From NCBI GenBank assembly GCA_020354085.1, contig CP070641.1:1832286-1850790 (forward strand): a stretch of DNA of 18,505 nt, read 5' to 3'. Made by a program: the position numbers and the translations under genes. Source of the stretch: Pseudomonadota bacterium. GTDB lineage: Bacteria > Pseudomonadota > Gammaproteobacteria > Acidiferrobacterales > Sulfurifustaceae. This document shows positions 1 through 7,956 of this stretch, piece after piece (within the stretch, counting starts at the first letter, position 1; each line of letters begins with the position of its first letter). The notes beneath the pieces were generated by a model. That model was not told the origin of the DNA and ran no database searches. It saw only the letters and a program-made list of their open reading frames with translations.

Positions 1-399
1 GCCCATCGGGTCCTCGTCGGGGCAGCCATGAATGTAGATGTAGCGCCGCATGGTATCGACCGTACCGAGCCGATTTCGACCCTTTTCCTGGCCGCAAAGC
101 CAGAGGATGCGCGTCAGTATCCAGTCGCGATCAGGAAAGGCTGCCCGCAGAGCCGGGCTGTAGATCTCGCCGGTCGGACGGCGTGACACCAGTACTGCAT
201 TGGCCGGCAGCCCGGCACCGATCTTGGCGCGCACGTAATGCCGCCCGCGCGGGGTTTTTTCGCTTCCGTACTGCTCACCGACGCCATTGCGGGCGGTGGA
301 GACTCTCATGCGCGATATCTCCTGCCCCGTTTGATCAAGAAGCGTGACCGTCTGGGACGGAATATCTACCGCGAGGCGATAGGGCGACGGGTCGGGCAT
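1..399 (-). CDS. L,D-transpeptidase (YkuD/ErfK family), C-terminus outside the window
   Basis: The frame from an ATG at 399 is open for 133 codons down to base 1, so the 3' end is missing. The start of the protein (MPDPSPYRLAVDI...TVTLLD) resembles the opening beta strands of a YkuD domain. Near the window edge it reads YIYIHGCPDEDPMG, matching the conserved HG segment that precedes the SHGC catalytic motif in this family; the catalytic Cys itself would lie just outside. YkuD enzymes make 3-3 peptidoglycan cross-links or attach proteins to the wall, normally in the periplasm. No signal peptide is visible at this start, so a cytoplasmic or non-canonical role is possible, or the true start could differ. 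The rlmD stop (TGA, 404-402) lies two bases before this ATG, which implies translational coupling. Family is fairly sure; function is inferred. Confidence 0.8.
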   Translation of the reverse strand, partial: MPDPSPYRLAVDIPSQTVTLLDQTGQEISRMRVSTARNGVGEQYGSEKTPRGRHYVRAKIGAGLPANAVLVSRRPTGEIYSPALRAAFPDRDWILTRILWLCGQEKGRNRLGTVDTMRRYIYIHGCPDEDPMG

Positions 400-401
400 G
401 A

Positions 402-1712
402 TCAAGATTGTACGAACAGCGCCATCGATTCGACATGGCTGGTATGCGGAAACATATCGAGCACGCCGGCGCTCGCCAGACGATAGCCCAAGACGTGTAC
501 AAGATATGCGGCGTCACGAGCCAGGGTTGCGGGATTGCAGGACACATAGACAATCCGTCCTGGTAGCGGCGTGGTCAGACGCTTGATCGCCTCCAGCGCG
601 CCCGTGCGGGGCGGATCAAGCAAGAGCTTGTCGCAGCGAAACTCAGCCCAAGGGGCTACCGCGCTAGCCTCGTCATAGAGGTTGGCCACGCGGAATTCCG
701 CATTGAAAATGGCGTTGTGCTCTGCGTTGTCGCGAGCACGGGCCGCTGCTTGCGCATCGACCTCTAGGCCAAGCACCCGTGCTGCGCGCCGCGCCAGGGG
801 TAGGGAGAAGTTGCCCAATCCACAAAACAAATCAAGAACTGTCTCGTGCGGCTGCGGATCGAGCAGCGCCAGCGCCTGGCTCACCATGACACGATTAACC
901 TCGTGATTGACCTGCACGAACTCGGTCGGTGCGAATTGGATCACCACGTCGAACTCGGGCAAGCGATAGTAAAGCGGTTGCGGCTCGGATGGAGTAAGCG
1001 GCGACGCTGTGTTAGGCGCGCCCGGCTGCAGCCAAATTTGGAGGTCATGCCGCACGCCAAATTCGGCCAGCCGTGCTTTATCCTCGGCGGTCAGCGAGAC
1101 CAAATGGCGTATTACCAAGGCGGTGGCGTTGTCGCCTGCGGCAAGCTCGATCTGCGGCACGCGATCCGGATGCGACAGGCGCTCCAGACAGTCACGCAGC
1201 GCGGGCAACAGTGCCGAAATGGTGGGTGGCAGCACCGGGCAGGTATGAAGCGGTGTGATGAAGCTACGGCGGCGTTCGCGAAATCCAAGCAACAGCCCGC
1301 CCTTCTTGGGAACCATGCGGGCGCCCACGCGCGCCCGCCGACGATATCCCCAGACGGGGCCAATCAGCGGCGGCAGCCACCCCGCAGGCTGCAGCTTCCC
1401 GATATGGGTAAGGCTGTCGGCCAGGACCTGCTGTTTGGCGGCGAGCTGCGCCCCAGGGTCGAGGTGTTGCAGCGCACAACCGCCGCAAATACCGAAGTGT
1501 GGACAGCGTGGTTCTACACGCTCCATGCTCGGCTGCACAATCTCGGTAACGATCCCGCTGTCAAAGCGGTCATGTTTATTGACATAGCGGAAGCGCACGG
1601 TTTCACCCGGCAGTGCGCCGTCGATAAACGTTACCTTGCCCGCGACCCGGGCCACACCGCGCGCGTCGTGATTGAGCGACTCGACCGTGGCCTCGGCCGT
1701 ATCGGCACTCAT
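402..1712 (-). CDS. rlmD: 23S rRNA (uracil-1939-C5)-methyltransferase RlmD
   Basis: SAM-dependent enzyme that methylates U1939 of 23S rRNA (RumA/RlmD family). Numbered from the ATG at 1712 (436 aa; E. coli enzyme about 433): an N-terminal TRAM domain (about 7-60); Fe-S cluster cysteines C70, C76 and C79 in CPHFGICGGC plus C158 in HTCP; SAM-binding motif TVLDLFCGLGNFS (291-303); DPPRTG (366-371); catalytic nucleophile C392 in YVSCNP; and general base E428 in HVE. The frame extends to an ATG at 1772, but that would overlap the upstream exonuclease gene. The ATG at 1712 has AGG six bases upstream (1719-1721) and begins right before the TRAM domain, so I chose it; the ATG at 1733 is an alternative. 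All key residues are present. The paralogue RlmC/TrmA is less likely given length and the full four-Cys cluster. Confidence 0.93.
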   Translation of the reverse strand: MSADTAEATVESLNHDARGVARVAGKVTFIDGALPGETVRFRYVNKHDRFDSGIVTEIVQPSMERVEPRCPHFGICGGCALQHLDPGAQLAAKQQVLADSLTHIGKLQPAGWLPPLIGPVWGYRRRARVGARMVPKKGGLLLGFRERRRSFITPLHTCPVLPPTISALLPALRDCLERLSHPDRVPQIELAAGDNATALVIRHLVSLTAEDKARLAEFGVRHDLQIWLQPGAPNTASPLTPSEPQPLYYRLPEFDVVIQFAPTEFVQVNHEVNRVMVSQALALLDPQPHETVLDLFCGLGNFSLPLARRAARVLGLEVDAQAAARARDNAEHNAIFNAEFRVANLYDEASAVAPWAEFRCDKLLLDPPRTGALEAIKRLTTPLPGRIVYVSCNPATLARDAAYLVHVLGYRLASAGVLDMFPHTSHVESMALFVQS

Positions 1713-1750
1713 GGATCGCCTAGTCTTGCCCATTGCCGGCGAGCACGCTG

Positions 1751-2533
1751 CTAGGTCGGGCACGAGGACCACGCGGCCAAAAACTGTATAAGGTGGGGCT
1801 TGCCTGAAGTCTTCAAAGTATCGCGAACCATAACAAGCTCGCGCTCATGCTGCTTCTCATCGAGGTTGCCGCGCATCATCTCGAAACGGAGGTACACGAG
1901 ATAGGTGTTAAGCACGTCGGTCTCACAGTAGTCGCGAATCTCGGTGAAACGCCCGGCGCGGAACTTGTCCCATACCTCGCTGCCGTCGTGCCCCATCTTG
2001 CCCGGGAACCCCAGCATGAGCGCAACGTCGTCGAGCTTGGCAGTCGCACGCGGTTGATAGCCGGACAACACATCCATCAAGTCAGTGTGACGTTCGTGAT
2101 AACGGCTTAAATAGTTATTCCAACGAAAGCTCTGGTCGTCGGCGCCCGTTTCCCAGTAACGTGGTGCGGCGATGCCATGTTTGAGCGCGCGATAGTGTAA
2201 AACTGGAAGATCGAACCCCGATCCATTCCAGGATACCAGCGTCGGCGTGTAGCGCTCGATGCCATCAAAGAAGCGGCGAATCAAATCGTCCTCGCTGGAC
2301 CCCACATCGCCCAGTGACCAGACCTTCAATCCCTCGCCGCTGCGCAGCACGGCCGAGATGGCAACCACGCGGTGCAGGTGATGGCGCAAGAATTCGGATT
2401 CGCCGGTTTCCTCGCGCCGCTTCATGAACATCACGCGCGCCACGTCCTCGTCGCTGAGGTCCACCAACTGGTACAGCCGGCGACCGGCGTCCGCGTCCGG
2501 CACGGTCTCGATGTCGAAAGTGAGGATATTCAC
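1751..2533 (-). CDS. Predicted PolB-like 3'-5' exonuclease
   Basis: A 260-aa protein of the DnaQ-like/RNase H fold, closest by motifs to the stand-alone 'DNA polymerase B-like exonuclease' family. Exo I is TFDIET (D7, E9), Exo II is SWNGSGFDLPVL (N103, D108), and Exo III is YCETD (Y202, D206), so all four metal-binding acidic residues are present. No polymerase domain is attached. The expected activity is 3'-5' removal of nucleotides from DNA or RNA ends in the cytoplasm; the physiological substrate is not known to me. The GTG at 2533 is preferred because the homologous sequence begins there (VNILTFDIE). An upstream ATG at 2635 would add 34 residues lying inside cysM. The cysM stop codon (2538-2536) is two bases before this GTG, so the two genes are probably translationally coupled. 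Confidence 0.85.
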   Translation of the reverse strand: MNILTFDIETVPDADAGRRLYQLVDLSDEDVARVMFMKRREETGESEFLRHHLHRVVAISAVLRSGEGLKVWSLGDVGSSEDDLIRRFFDGIERYTPTLVSWNGSGFDLPVLHYRALKHGIAAPRYWETGADDQSFRWNNYLSRYHERHTDLMDVLSGYQPRATAKLDDVALMLGFPGKMGHDGSEVWDKFRAGRFTEIRDYCETDVLNTYLVYLRFEMMRGNLDEKQHERELVMVRDTLKTSGKPHLIQFLAAWSSCPT

Positions 2534-2535
2534 CG

Positions 2536-3477
2536 TCAGTTGGCTGCTCCGGCCTTCCCTGGCACGTGCCGCACTGACGCGTCCTGTACATCGGGAAACA
2601 CGCCGGTGGACAGATAACGGTCTCCACGATCGCAAATAATCACGGCAATTACGGCGCCGGTGAGCTCCTGCGCGAGGCGCAGTGCGGCAGCCGTGGCACC
2701 GCCGGACGAAATTCCACAGAAGATGCCTTCGTCGCGCGCCAGCTGACGCGTCATGTCTTCGGCCTCCGCCTGCGAGACGTCGATAATGCGATCAACCAGC
2801 GACGGATCATAGATCTTGGGCAGGTACTCCTTGGGCCAGCGCCGAATGCCGGGGATGCTGGAGCCCTCGGAGGGCTGCACGCCGACTATCTGTACATTGG
2901 GATTGACCTCGCGCAGGAACGTACCGACGCCCATGACGGTTCCCGTGGTCCCCATCGAACTCACAAAATGGGTGAGCTTCTCGTCGGTGTCGCGCCACAG
3001 CTCAGGGCCCGTGCCTTCGTAGTGCGCGCGTGGGTTGTCGGGGTTGGCAAATTGGTTGAGCACCCTGCCCTTGCCCTCGCGCTCCATCTGGTCAGCCAGA
3101 TCACGCGCGCCTTCCATGCTGGCCGCCTTGCTGACCAACACGATCTCGGCGCCGAACGCCTTCATGACCGCGCGGCGCTCGACGCTCATGTGCTCGGGCA
3201 TAACCAATACCATGCGGTAGCCCTTGGTGGCGGCGGCCATCGCCAGGGCGATACCGGTGTTGCCGGATGTGGCCTCGATTAGGGTATCGCCGGGCTTGAT
3301 CTCGCCGCGTTCCTCGGCGTGTCTGATCATCGACAGCGCCGGACGGTCCTTAACCGAACCCGCCGGGTTATTTCCCTCGAGCTTTGCCAGCACGGTGTTA
3401 CGGTCTGTCCCCGGTAACCGCTGCAGGCGTACCAAGGGCGTGTTGCCGATGAAATCTTCTAGTGTTTTCAGTTGCAT
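2536..3477 (-). CDS. cysM: Cysteine synthase B (O-acetylserine sulfhydrylase)
   Basis: PLP enzyme of the last step of cysteine synthesis; the CysM isozyme can use thiosulfate as well as sulfide. It has 313 aa (E. coli CysM about 303). PLP lysine K43 sits in GSVKDRP, the substrate loop is TSGNTG (70-75), the phosphate-binding loop is GTTGT (176-180) and the PLP-ring serine is in CGISSGG (254-260). NNPAGSVKDRPA and IRRWP are typical of CysM rather than CysK. The start MQLKTLEDFIGNTPLV matches the family; the frame continues open upstream to 3810 but that part is unlike any cysteine synthase. First gene of the run cysM > exonuclease > rlmD > L,D-transpeptidase. A TACAAT box lies only 8 bases before the ATG, see separate entry. 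No Shine-Dalgarno sequence is evident. Confidence 0.95.
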   Translation of the reverse strand: MQLKTLEDFIGNTPLVRLQRLPGTDRNTVLAKLEGNNPAGSVKDRPALSMIRHAEERGEIKPGDTLIEATSGNTGIALAMAAATKGYRMVLVMPEHMSVERRAVMKAFGAEIVLVSKAASMEGARDLADQMEREGKGRVLNQFANPDNPRAHYEGTGPELWRDTDEKLTHFVSSMGTTGTVMGVGTFLREVNPNVQIVGVQPSEGSSIPGIRRWPKEYLPKIYDPSLVDRIIDVSQAEAEDMTRQLARDEGIFCGISSGGATAAALRLAQELTGAVIAVIICDRGDRYLSTGVFPDVQDASVRHVPGKAGAAN

Positions 3478-3485
3478 GGGCGGAC

Positions 3486-3491
3486 ATTGTA
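3486..3491 (-). promoter_or_regulatory. Possible -10 box (TACAAT) just before cysM
   Basis: On the minus strand TACAAT is followed by 8 bases and then the cysM ATG. If used by sigma70, transcription would start within one or two bases of the start codon, giving a nearly leaderless mRNA. There is no convincing -35 hexamer at 16-18 bases, so support is weak. Confidence 0.3.
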
Positions 3492-3784
3492 ACGGAAGCT
3501 CACTCCGAGCGGCACGGGACCGAAAGGGGTTGGCGCGACCGCCAGTGACTGCGGCATGGCAAGTCCGCGTGTTGAGGCACACACGCCGGTGTCTCGGCTG
3601 GCCATAGAGCCAGAGTGCCCTTGTAGGGCGATGGGCTGCCGTCTGGCGGCCACACCCGGCCCCAAGCACCAGTCGGGTGCATTCGATAACCAACTGTTCA
3701 CATGATCCTTTTATCCGCTCAAAGACAACGCATATCGGTTCTTGAGGCGGGCACAGATCTTGCCATCTAGGACTGCCAAGCCCC

Positions 3785-3789
3785 AAGGA
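3785..3789 (+). promoter_or_regulatory. Shine-Dalgarno site for the kinase gene
   Basis: AAGGA lies 8 bases upstream of the GTG at 3798. This is what supports a GTG start for the fusion protein. Confidence 0.7.
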
Positions 3790-3797
3790 CCCACGAA

Positions 3798-5366
3798 GTG
3801 TCCAATTCAACCAACGCCCAACCGCGCGTCGATAGCGAGCTCGTCCCCGGTACGCGCATCGACGACTACACCATTGAGAAGAAGATCGGCGAAGGCGGCA
3901 TGGCGTTGCTATATTTGGCTGTCGATGCGGCCGGCCATAAGCGAGTGCTCAAGATCCCGCGCGGCAGCGCCGACGCCGATCCCGCCAGTCTCGTCGCTTT
4001 TGAAAACGAACTGCGCCTCGCGCCCTATTTGAAGGATTTCCCCTACGCGCACATGCCGGTTGTGCGCGAAAGCAGTCGGGGGCATTACCTGGTGATGGAC
4101 TATATCGAAGGCGTCGACCTGTGGACGCATCTGCGCGACAAGGGCTGTGCCTCCGAACGCGAGGCCATCGCAATGGCCAAGAAGATTGTCCGCGCACTCG
4201 CCGAGCTGCACGCACGGCGTATCGTGCACCTTGATATCAAGCTCTCGAATATCATGATTAGCCCGAACGGCGATGTACGGCTCATCGACTTCGGCATTGC
4301 CAATCACCTTGACCTTCCGGACCACATTTACGAATCGTTCCAAGAACCCAAGGGCACACCGGCCTACATCGCCCCCGAGCAGTTTTACGGTGTACGCGAC
4401 GAGCCACGCAGTGACCTATTCTCGATCGGCGCCTTGTTGTTCGAGATGACGACATCGCGCCTGCCCTATATCGATGCCCAAACTGCGCTTGATGTCGTCA
4501 AGCGCATACGTCGCACGCCGGTATCGCCGCGTCGCTATCGCCCCGAATTGAGCGAAGGCTTCGAGTCGATAGTGCTGACGTGCTTGGAAAACTTGCCCAA
4601 CCGCCGATACGCGAGCATGCAAAACCTGTTAGAGGCGTTAGAGGCGCTCGAGTCGGATCAGAGGATTGTTCCCACCGCGACACCCAGCCCGGCAAAGATG
4701 GATGAGGTCCTACCTTACGCAGACCATCGCGGCGTATTGTTGCGTTTCCTGCGGCGCGCACCCGGTGAACGCGTCGATCGCCTTGACGACCTCAAGCGAT
4801 GGATAAAGGAACATCGCCAACAGCGCGCTGCCCTGCCGTATCGAATCGTCGTGGCGCTCGACATCACCGAAGACAATGAACGGGTAAATGCCCTCAATCA
4901 TCGAATCTTGTGCGAGGCCATGCGTTTTGCCCAGATGCAGCGCTCCATGATCACCGCGCTGGCGGTGTTGCCGTCCCAAGATGTCGGCATGGCCTCAGGC
5001 GAGAAAGAGATGCAGATTCAAAACGCCGCTTACCAACAGGCACGCGCGCGTCTCACCGACGTGATGCGCGCAGTGGGCGTGCCACAAGGGTCCTATGGCA
5101 TCAACGTCCGCATCGGCGAGACGGTCGACGCCATCTCCGGCTGCGTCAGCGATTACGCGGCCGATTTACTAATTATTGGCGCTCGTGAGCGCAGCGCGCT
5201 CAGCCGTTTCATCCTCGGCAGCACCGCGTATCGGGTACTGACGACGATCGAGTGCCCGACCTTCGTGGTACAGGAACGTGCGCTGTCCAAGCGGTCGGGA
5301 CAGGCGGTAGCGGACACGGGTCCTCCGCCCGCGCGCGGCACCAGCGCCAGCTACGTCGCGAACTAA
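3798..5366 (+). CDS. Ser/Thr protein kinase fused to a universal stress protein domain
   Basis: A 522-aa soluble protein; no membrane segment seen. Residues about 24-285 form a Hanks-type (PknB-like) kinase: glycine loop GEGGM (31-35), ATP lysine K52 (VLKIP), probable alpha-C glutamate E71, catalytic loop HLDIKLSN (144-151, D146, K148, N151), DFG (164-166) and APE (192-194). The usual HRD arginine is Leu145, so this is a non-RD kinase, a class often not controlled by activation-loop phosphorylation. Residues about 348-491 form a UspA domain: YRIVVALD at its start and GARERSALSRFILGST near the end, where the nucleotide-binding pattern G-2x-G-9x-G(S/T) has Glu in place of the second Gly. The tail from 492 is low-complexity. 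The gene stands alone, divergent from cysM and convergent with the phosphoesterase gene. Kinase activity is likely from the motifs; substrate, trigger and whether the Usp part binds ATP are unknown. Confidence 0.92.
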   Translation: MSNSTNAQPRVDSELVPGTRIDDYTIEKKIGEGGMALLYLAVDAAGHKRVLKIPRGSADADPASLVAFENELRLAPYLKDFPYAHMPVVRESSRGHYLVMDYIEGVDLWTHLRDKGCASEREAIAMAKKIVRALAELHARRIVHLDIKLSNIMISPNGDVRLIDFGIANHLDLPDHIYESFQEPKGTPAYIAPEQFYGVRDEPRSDLFSIGALLFEMTTSRLPYIDAQTALDVVKRIRRTPVSPRRYRPELSEGFESIVLTCLENLPNRRYASMQNLLEALEALESDQRIVPTATPSPAKMDEVLPYADHRGVLLRFLRRAPGERVDRLDDLKRWIKEHRQQRAALPYRIVVALDITEDNERVNALNHRILCEAMRFAQMQRSMITALAVLPSQDVGMASGEKEMQIQNAAYQQARARLTDVMRAVGVPQGSYGINVRIGETVDAISGCVSDYAADLLIIGARERSALSRFILGSTAYRVLTTIECPTFVVQERALSKRSGQAVADTGPPPARGTSASYVAN

Positions 5367-5423
5367 TTCCTTGTTGCTTCGGTTGCCGGGTAGGCGCTCC
5401 CAGAGGTGCGCGCATCGCCACGG

Positions 5424-6164
5424 CTATTGCCCAAGCGCCAGGCGCTCGGCGTAGAACTCGTGTAAGCCGGCGCGCCGAATCTTGGCGGCAGTGCGGGTGA
5501 ATTCATAGCGTACGCGTTCGAAGGCAATGGTACGCGCCACTGAATCGTAGACGACGAAGCATGCGGCGTTGTCACCATCGCGCGGCTGGCCGACCGAACC
5601 GACGTTGACCAGACAGCGACTGCCCGCAGGTAATACATAACAGCGCTCGGCCGGCGGTTCGATCTCCAGAATCTCGCTGTCACCCGTGACCTCGAAGATC
5701 AACGGCACGTGTACGTGGCCGAGAAACAGTGCTGCGATGTCGGGGATGGCGGTAAAACAGCGCTTGGCCTGCCGGACATCAACGACGTAGGTCCAGCTAT
5801 TCGGGAAATCAAAGGTAGCATGCGCAAACGCCGCACCGTGCGCGTACTGCACGTAGGGCAGATCCTGCAAGTAGGCGATGTGATGCGGCTGCAGTTGCTG
5901 ACGCGTCCACGCAGCCGCCCGTTCGATCTCGGATGACGACGACCAATTCGGTGCCAGGAACATGCCTTCATCGTGGTTGCCAAGCACCGCCAGCAAACCC
6001 GGAGTCTCAATGATGCGATCCAGAGTGGCGCTCGGGTCCGGGCCATAGTTAACGATATCCCCGAGACAGACATAGCCGTCCACACCGATTTCCCCGGCGC
6101 GTAGTAGACAAGCATCCAGGGCTTCGATATTGCTGTGGATATCCGAAATTACAGCGAGCTTCAC
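5424..6164 (-). CDS. Calcineurin-like metallophosphoesterase (YfcE/MJ0936 type)
   Basis: A 246-aa two-metal phosphoesterase. Metal ligands are all visible: D8 and H10 in SDIHSN, D36 in GDIVNYGPD, N63 and H64 in GNHDE, H115 in FAHATF, and H150/H152 in GHVH. Small family members hydrolyse phosphodiesters or phosphomonoesters with Mn or similar metals; the substrate cannot be read from sequence. No signal peptide, so cytoplasmic. The start is a GTG at 6164; the homologous N-terminus (MKLAVISDIHSN) begins exactly there. It lies 62 bases downstream of recJ on the same strand and may be the last gene of the RpfE-like > recJ > phosphoesterase unit. It converges with the kinase gene across 57 bases with no clear terminator. 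Confidence 0.88.
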   Translation of the reverse strand: MKLAVISDIHSNIEALDACLLRAGEIGVDGYVCLGDIVNYGPDPSATLDRIIETPGLLAVLGNHDEGMFLAPNWSSSSEIERAAAWTRQQLQPHHIAYLQDLPYVQYAHGAAFAHATFDFPNSWTYVVDVRQAKRCFTAIPDIAALFLGHVHVPLIFEVTGDSEILEIEPPAERCYVLPAGSRCLVNVGSVGQPRDGDNAACFVVYDSVARTIAFERVRYEFTRTAAKIRRAGLHEFYAERLALGQ

Positions 6165-6226
6165 GACGGCTTTCTGACGATGCGAACTCGAGTGGTGCTG
6201 GACTCAGTATAGTATTGCCTTCATCC

Positions 6227-7951
6227 TCAGGTGATCGCCACAAGGTGCTCAATTATCAGCTGCAGTGAGCGATTGCCCCGGTATTCGTTGACATCGAGCC
6301 GATACGCGGCCTGCAGCTGCTTGGCTGATAGCGGTTGGCCCGTGGGCGCGGCGTTGAATGCGATGGCGTCGAGCGAAACATCGGCGTGCCGCAGCCCGAG
6401 TTTTAGGTGCCGAGCGCCGACCACGCGCTGGCTCACGATGTCGAAACGCCCGTCGAAGACTGGCTCGGGAAAACCTTGCCCCCAGGGTCCACCGCTCCGC
6501 AGCTGCTCGGCCAAGTCGAGCGAAAATTCCTGGGCCGTCAGTTCCCCGTCGGTCCATACCTTGCCCTGTAAATCATCGTCGCTAACGTGACGGGCCACCT
6601 CGGCGTCAAAGGCCACACGAAATTCCTCCAGATGCACGCGTCGTAGCGTGAGACCCGCGGCCATGGCGTGGCCACCAAACCTTTGCAGTAGTTGCGGATG
6701 GCGGGCCGCGACTGCGTCCAGCACATCGCGCACATGCAGGCCCGGTATCGAGCGTGCGGAGCCCTTAAGCTCCGTGTCGCTCGCAGGCGCGAAGGCGATA
6801 ACCGGCCGATGCACGCGTTCCTTTATGCGTGCCGCCACCAGGCCGATCACGCCCTGATGCCAGGACTCATCGAACAGACACAGACCGCGCGGCATTTCCG
6901 CGTCCGCCAGTCGTAGCTGCCCGACCGCCGCCAACGCCTGTGTCTGCATGTCGGCTTCAACTTCCCGCCGCTCGCGATTGAGCGCATCGAGCGCGCGCGC
7001 CAGCTCCTTGGCACGCGCGTCGCCATCTTGCAGGAGGCACTCGATACCAACCGACATGTCGGACAAGCGCCCCGCTGCATTCAACCGCGGGCCGGCGATG
7101 AATCCAAGATCCGTCGCCGTCGCTCGTGCGCAATCACGGCCGGCTACCTCGAGCAGCGCGCGTATGCCGGCGCAACAGTGCCCCGCGTTGATGCGCGCCA
7201 AGCCTTGCGCCACGAGAATCCGATTATTGTGATCGAGCGGCACTACATCCGCCACGGTGCCGAGTGCAACCAAGTCGAGCAGGTTCGCAAGCTTCGGTTC
7301 CGGCAAGGACTGTTCGCGGAACCAATCGAGCTCGCGCAACCGAGCGCGAAGACCAAGCATGACATAAAACGCCACGCCAACGCCCGCCAGGGTCTTGCTC
7401 GCGAACGTATCGTTCGGCTGATTGGGATTGACGATAGCATTGGCCGGTGGCAGTGCTGAGCCGGGCAAGTGATGATCGGTAATCAACACCGCCATACCAG
7501 CCGCACGGGCCGCACGCACACCGTCGATACTCGATATGCCGTTGTCAACCGTGATCAGCAAATCCGGGCGCTGCTGCGCGGCCAAGGCGACAATCTCCGG
7601 CGTCAGTCCATAGCCGTACGTGAAGCGGTTCGGAACCAGATAGTGCACGTCCCCAAATCCCATGGAACGCAAGGCGCGCATCATCAATGCGCAGCTGGTG
7701 GCGCCGTCGGCATCAAAGTCCGCCACGATGAGAATGCGCTTGCGCGTCTGCAGAGACTCGACCAGAAGCGCCAAGGCCGCATCCATACCCTCTAGTCCTT
7801 GCGGTGACAATAACCGATCGAGCGAGCTATCCAACTCGCTACCGTCGACGACGTTGCGAGCGCGGTAGATGCGTGCCAACACCGGATGGAGTTCAACGTT
7901 GGGGATCGGCTGATCCGGCTGTGGACGGCGCACGATGCGTTTTTCGAACAT
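6227..7951 (-). CDS. recJ: Single-stranded-DNA-specific exonuclease RecJ
   Basis: 5'-3' ssDNA exonuclease of the DHH superfamily, used in RecF-pathway recombination, mismatch repair and base excision repair. 574 aa from the ATG at 7951 (E. coli 577). Motifs: VADFDADG (D78, D80, D82), DNG (136-138), ITDHH (D159, H160, H161), GTVADVVPL (D235), and the DHHA1 motif GGHAMAAGL toward the C-terminal third, followed by the OB-fold region. The frame reaches an ATG at 7999, but that would overlap the preceding gene by 43 bases; the ATG at 7951 starts five bases after that gene's stop and gives the family N-terminus (MFEKRIVRR). Close spacing to the RpfE-like gene implies one transcript. Confidence 0.96.
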   Translation of the reverse strand: MFEKRIVRRPQPDQPIPNVELHPVLARIYRARNVVDGSELDSSLDRLLSPQGLEGMDAALALLVESLQTRKRILIVADFDADGATSCALMMRALRSMGFGDVHYLVPNRFTYGYGLTPEIVALAAQQRPDLLITVDNGISSIDGVRAARAAGMAVLITDHHLPGSALPPANAIVNPNQPNDTFASKTLAGVGVAFYVMLGLRARLRELDWFREQSLPEPKLANLLDLVALGTVADVVPLDHNNRILVAQGLARINAGHCCAGIRALLEVAGRDCARATATDLGFIAGPRLNAAGRLSDMSVGIECLLQDGDARAKELARALDALNRERREVEADMQTQALAAVGQLRLADAEMPRGLCLFDESWHQGVIGLVAARIKERVHRPVIAFAPASDTELKGSARSIPGLHVRDVLDAVAARHPQLLQRFGGHAMAAGLTLRRVHLEEFRVAFDAEVARHVSDDDLQGKVWTDGELTAQEFSLDLAEQLRSGGPWGQGFPEPVFDGRFDIVSQRVVGARHLKLGLRHADVSLDAIAFNAAPTGQPLSAKQLQAAYRLDVNEYRGNRSLQLIIEHLVAIT

Positions 7952-7956
7952 CGCGC

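Larger units (their letters stand above)
3478..3797. other. Gene-free divergent region with a run of small hairpins
   Basis: The 320 bp between the divergent genes cysM and the kinase gene contain no ORF that looks coding. Between 3574 and 3680 five short inverted repeats follow one another: 3574-3595 (7-bp stem with one G-T pair), 3598-3613 (CTGGC/GCCAG), 3617-3629 (GCCC/GGGC), 3638-3650 (GCCG/CGGC) and 3666-3680 (GCACC/GGTGC). None is followed by a T-run, so they are not ordinary terminators, and the loops carry no GGA motif, so a CsrB-type RNA is unlikely. I do not recognise a known RNA family, and short stems occur by chance in GC-rich DNA. No clear sigma70 promoter is visible for the plus-strand gene. 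Confidence 0.35.

Noticed and set aside
846..1754. Plus-strand open frame of 302 codons opposite rlmD
   Set aside because: It lies entirely antisense to an intact rlmD with all catalytic residues; the translation is Arg/Gln-rich with no family resemblance, as expected from GC-rich shadow frames.
3478..3810. Upstream extension of the cysM frame by 111 codons
   Set aside because: Translation is unlike any cysteine synthase, and the family N-terminus MQLKTLEDFIGNTPL starts at 3477.
5367..6164. Phosphoesterase as dedicated phosphatase partner of the convergent kinase
   Set aside because: The genes are on opposite strands and the enzyme belongs to the small YfcE-like group, not to the PPM or PPP protein phosphatases; adjacency alone is not evidence.
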